Positions 61,267 through 64,000 of a stretch of DNA of 64,000 nucleotides are shown in pieces. Source of the stretch: Artocarpus heterophyllus (taxonomy: Eukaryota; Streptophyta; Magnoliopsida; Rosales; Moraceae). Made by a program: the position numbers and the translations under genes. The notes below the pieces were generated by a model. That model ran no database searches. It worked only from the letters and a program-made list of their open reading frames with translations, and was not told the DNA's origin. The stretch is from the NCBI GenBank assembly GCA_025403435.1, contig CM046340.1, positions 8,966,420 through 9,030,419 of the forward strand. Reading direction: 5' to 3'. The first letter of the stretch is position 1, and the number at the start of each line of letters is the position of its first letter.

Positions 61267-61446
61267 GGTGTCTAGGAAAGTAGTTTAAATCATCAGTTTG
61301 AGTTTAAAAATAATAGCATGTGAGACTTTATAGTGTAGCTTTCATTGTATAATATAAAAACTTTATACTATTTATAATTCAAACTATTGATTTAAACTGT
61401 TTACTGTTCAAACTATTAATTTGGACTATTTTTTCAAATACCCCAA
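61267..61446. repeat. GTTTGG-type MITE, array unit 4
   Basis: Ends AGGTGTCTAGGAAAG and TTTCAAATACCCC. It is enlarged by a repeated 'aaactattgatttaaactgt' stretch compared with units 2 and 3. Confidence 0.5.
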
Positions 61447-61682
61447 TAATATATGTTACATATAATACTAAAAATAGAATTACATTTGGAACTGACACGT
61501 TTATTTAGCACTATAAAGCGAAAAAAAAAGGAAGAAAATTCATTTAGAGGGAAAAAAACAAAAAGAAAAAAGAATAACAAGTAACAAAAACGGTAACACG
61601 TTTTCACTTTTTCGGAGAGAACATCGTCGTTGGTGGCTGTGCGAAGATCAACATTTCATTTCAATAAATCTCAGGGTCAAAA

Positions 61683-61958
61683 ATGGCGGTTCAGTCTCCG
61701 AGTCGCTGCACGGCTCATCAGCTGAGCCGGAGCGTCCGTCCTCGTTGGCCGCACGCATTCCGCAATCGTTCCGTATCCGGTCCCGGTCTCTTCTCGGAAC
61801 CGCCGGCCCCGAGGCTCGTCTCGGTTCGCTCCCAGACGCCCGGTCCGGACATGTTTGGGTCCAGGCCCTCGACGAGTTTCGACGACTCCGAACCTTCGAT
61901 CGTCTCGCCGACGACTTCCTCAGCTATTGAATTTCTCACATTGTGTCGTCGCCTCAAG
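61683..61958 (+). CDS. HDDC2-type gene, exon 1
   Basis: 92 codons ending in phase 0 at AAG before GTACCC. It is GC-rich compared with all surrounding sequence. The open frame continues into the intron as VPPHQKKKP, which is not part of the protein. A plausible 5' leader lies at about 61610-61682. Confidence 0.75.
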
Positions 61959-64000
61959 GTACCCCCCCACCAAAAAAAAAAGCCCTAATTTCACTGTTTG
62001 GTTGCCGAGAAAAACATGCAAAAGCGATTAGAGAGAATAGCACTTTCGATAGATATTGTTTGGATTGATCTTCTCATAGCCAGAAGCAGAAATGTTGCAT
62101 GAATTGACTTCAATTGAGCTGCAGAAATGTTGTCGATCGATATGAGATAGTACTAATTTTCCCGAACCGGTGGGGTTTAATTTCATGTCAACCTTAGAAT
62201 TCGGAGTATTGATTGACTTTGTGAGAAAATAATTGATTGACTTTCTTACACTTTAATTTCATGTCAGCCTTGGAATTCTTCTCAACATCGACAGATATTG
62301 CCATATATTAGCAAAATGAAAACTTTAGTGAGAATCCGTTCAAAATATTTACTCTGGTTTTTGTATATAAAAAAAATTCATTTTGAAGAAGCTCCTGTAT
62401 TACCTATAAGAAGAGGATAAAAGAAGGTTTATACTTTAGTGTATGTTATGGTTATATCAAATGGATTTGGTTTTTAATATCTATATCTCTCTTCTTTCTC
62501 TTTCCCTTGTAGACCACATGTACCGCATGGCTTTAATGTCCTTGATTGCCACTGATCTTCATGGTGTAGACAAAGAAAGGTGGGAATTTTCTCTTTCCGC
62601 TTTATTTATACCAAAGTTTATGCTCTATATTCTTTTCTTGAAAGTGCCTGGAAGGTTACTTTAACAACACAGATTAATATAGATAAAACGGTACTCATCA
62701 TGGAAAAACAAGCTTTTGGGGGTACAAACTTTGGGAGACAGCAGTAACTTAAGTTTTATTTAATACAACTTTTGAGGCATATGCTTTCATGTTGATGTTG
62801 TTCCTGATAAATTTTTTGTAGTGTGTTATTGTCAATGTATGGTTAATTCCATTATCTAAAAGAAGCGATTAACTCACTTCCCTCTCTCTTCCCGTCCTTC
62901 CCTCTGTCTCCCTATCTCTCTTGTCGATCTTAGAGAACCATATGATCTTTTGAAGATTGCTGCTTTGCAATCTGTCTGACTAAAGATGTAATCAATGCTA
63001 CAACACCAAATTTTTTACCCATTTTGGATACCATATGATTTGGCAATTGACTTGCTAGATATAGTGGTAAAACATATATGAGTTAGCTATGCATGTCTTA
63101 TTTAATCAATTTGATATTGACAAGTGTACTGTCACATTATATGGTAGCTAGAACCAGTAGCAATTTGGTACTCGTAGTATTATCCTTTTAGATATATTGG
63201 TTTATGATTTCCGCTAGAGGTATTCTCATCCCGATTCATTCATTCCTTTTTATGTTTAGTTCCTGTTTCAACAGGTGCATTAAAATAGCAATTGTGCATG
63301 ATATTGCAGAAGGGATCTTTTTGCCTTTATATTTTTAGTTATTTCTGGATCCCAACATTGTGTTTCACTTTTGTAGGCTTTTCTTAAAATAATCGTATTC
63401 AGTAAACTTGTGCGGTCCTCTAAAATTTGGAGACCCTGATGCTTCTTGATTTTTCTGCTATAATGTTGCAAACAATGCCACACTTGAATACTTAATTTAG
63501 TTAAAGAACACATTTTCTTTCTACAAGTGACCTTTTTATGAGGCATAGTTCTTTACTGTTAGAATTAAGATTAGAATCATGACCTAGCTGAAGAACTATA
63601 TATAAGCTTTCAGCTAGAAAGCAATACCTGTTTTAGTGGAGAACGTCTCAGGTGGTTCATACATTTTTCTGTTGTCATGGCACTGGTGCGTCATGGTATT
63701 AGAGAAGAAAGGGAAATAGGTCTGTGTAAGACTGTGAACGTGTAAGTTTGAATTGCTGGAGTTTGTCTGAAGCCTGTGTATTTTCTGGGACGACACCAGT
63801 TAAGGTTGTTTGGGATCATTAACCATACAGTGCTAATTTTTCAACCTGGGTGCATTTATTCACGTGTTGTACAATCTGTATGTCATCATTTTCCAAAATC
63901 TTTCATGTTGGTGTGTGTGTATCTGGAGTCATTGTTATTTAACGTATGATCTGGCTCTTGACTTGATAGCAATTGTTGGAGATATAACACCGTCTGATGG
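61683..64000 (+). CDS. HD-domain 5'-nucleotidase (YfbR/HDDC2-type), 5' part, possibly damaged
   Basis: Exon pieces read by family resemblance. Exon 1 is 61683-61958: ATG, a Ser/Arg/Pro-rich N-terminus of about 78 residues that could be an organelle transit peptide, then SSAIEFLTLCRRLK and donor GT at 61959. Next are 62513-62579 (DHMYRMALMSLIATDLHGVD, then KER; holds a metal-binding His of the HD fold), 63275-63312 (CIKIAIVHDIAE, the His-Asp pair) and 63970-64000 (AIVGDITPSDG, cut by the window). The family removes phosphate from deoxynucleoside 5'-monophosphates. The short exon that should link LK to DHMYRM (about 18-20 residues) was not found in 61959-62512, and joining the two directly loses the frame. 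The donor after 63312 reads GG, not GT. It may be a pseudogene or a rearranged copy. Confidence 0.75.

Larger units (their letters stand above)
35565..61510. repeat. Tandem array of about 2.7-kb units interrupted by LTR elements
   Basis: Four diverged direct units follow one another. Shared landmarks recur in the same order: a hAT-like element, a 'gttagaacta' and 'gttgaagttgaaatgctttg' word (about 45800, 51780, 54620, 60320), 'aatgacattgacagtc' (46360, 52340, 55160, 60890), 'gatgacgtgggaccca' (48638, 53677, 56465) and 'atgatatttggtctc' (48950, 54055, 59800). Removing LTR insertions, the spacing is about 2.7-2.8 kb. Unit 1 carries about 1 kb extra, which includes an RNase H relic. Unit 4 stops near 61510. 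No unit codes for a protein. Confidence 0.85.

Noticed and set aside
61959..61988. Continuation of HDDC2 exon 1 to the stop at 61988
   Set aside because: A clear GT donor follows the conserved LCRRLK segment; the extension is A-rich intron sequence.

Overview
The window looks like gene-poor, AT-rich nuclear DNA of a flowering plant, probably a eudicot. It has intron-bearing genes, RING-H2 proteins, Ty1/copia and Ty3/gypsy LTR elements with 5-bp target-site duplications, hAT-like elements, MITEs and (AT)n/(AG)n microsatellites. I could not assign a species. I saw no tRNA, rRNA, CRISPR or bacterial operon.

Layout. 1-3852: the 5' end of a minus-strand Ty1/copia element (decayed gag, leader, primer-binding site, full LTR) cut by the window edge. 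6.9-14.3 kb: a direct segmental duplication carrying two RING-H2 genes on the minus strand. The first (8128-8655) has a frameshifted C-terminal tail; the second (13537-14048) is split by indels. An ERD7/senescence-type pseudogene fragment lies between them near 10.3 kb. 17633-19781: a solo LTR with TSD GTCTC and a cluster of eight TTCGGCCTGCCGAA hairpins. 20-27 kb: old repeats, MITEs and small tandem duplications. 27920-28477: the intact third RING-H2 paralogue. 31.7-35.2 kb: a MITE and a truncated copia gag-protease relic.

35.6-61.5 kb is a tandem array of four diverged units of about 2.7 kb, each with an internal hAT-like TIR element. Three LTR insertions interrupt it. Two are solo LTRs (49398-51640, TSD ATATA; 56710-59757, TSD TAAGT). 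The third is the most interesting object in the window: a complete 8.2-kb LTR element (37399-45604, TSD GGTTC, two 1972-bp nearly identical LTRs, initiator-tRNA-Met PBS and a polypurine tract). I see no gag or pol in it. Its two intact ORFs, both in the sense orientation, are (a) a 173-residue basic Cys-cluster protein laid out like the nucleic-acid-binding proteins of plant betaflexiviruses, and (b) a 216-residue intronless LOG-family (cytokinin-nucleotide phosphoribohydrolase-like) protein. The LOG-like protein keeps the PGGxGTxxE loop, lacks the usual upstream Arg-Lys, and ends in an EAR-like LxLxL motif.

61.6-64.0 kb: the 5' part of a YfbR/HDDC2-type HD-domain 5'-nucleotidase gene on the plus strand. 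Four exon pieces are recognisable. The short exon expected between the first two was not found, and one splice donor reads GG, so this copy may be damaged. It runs off the window.

All assignments come from reading sequence and motifs; no database search was run.
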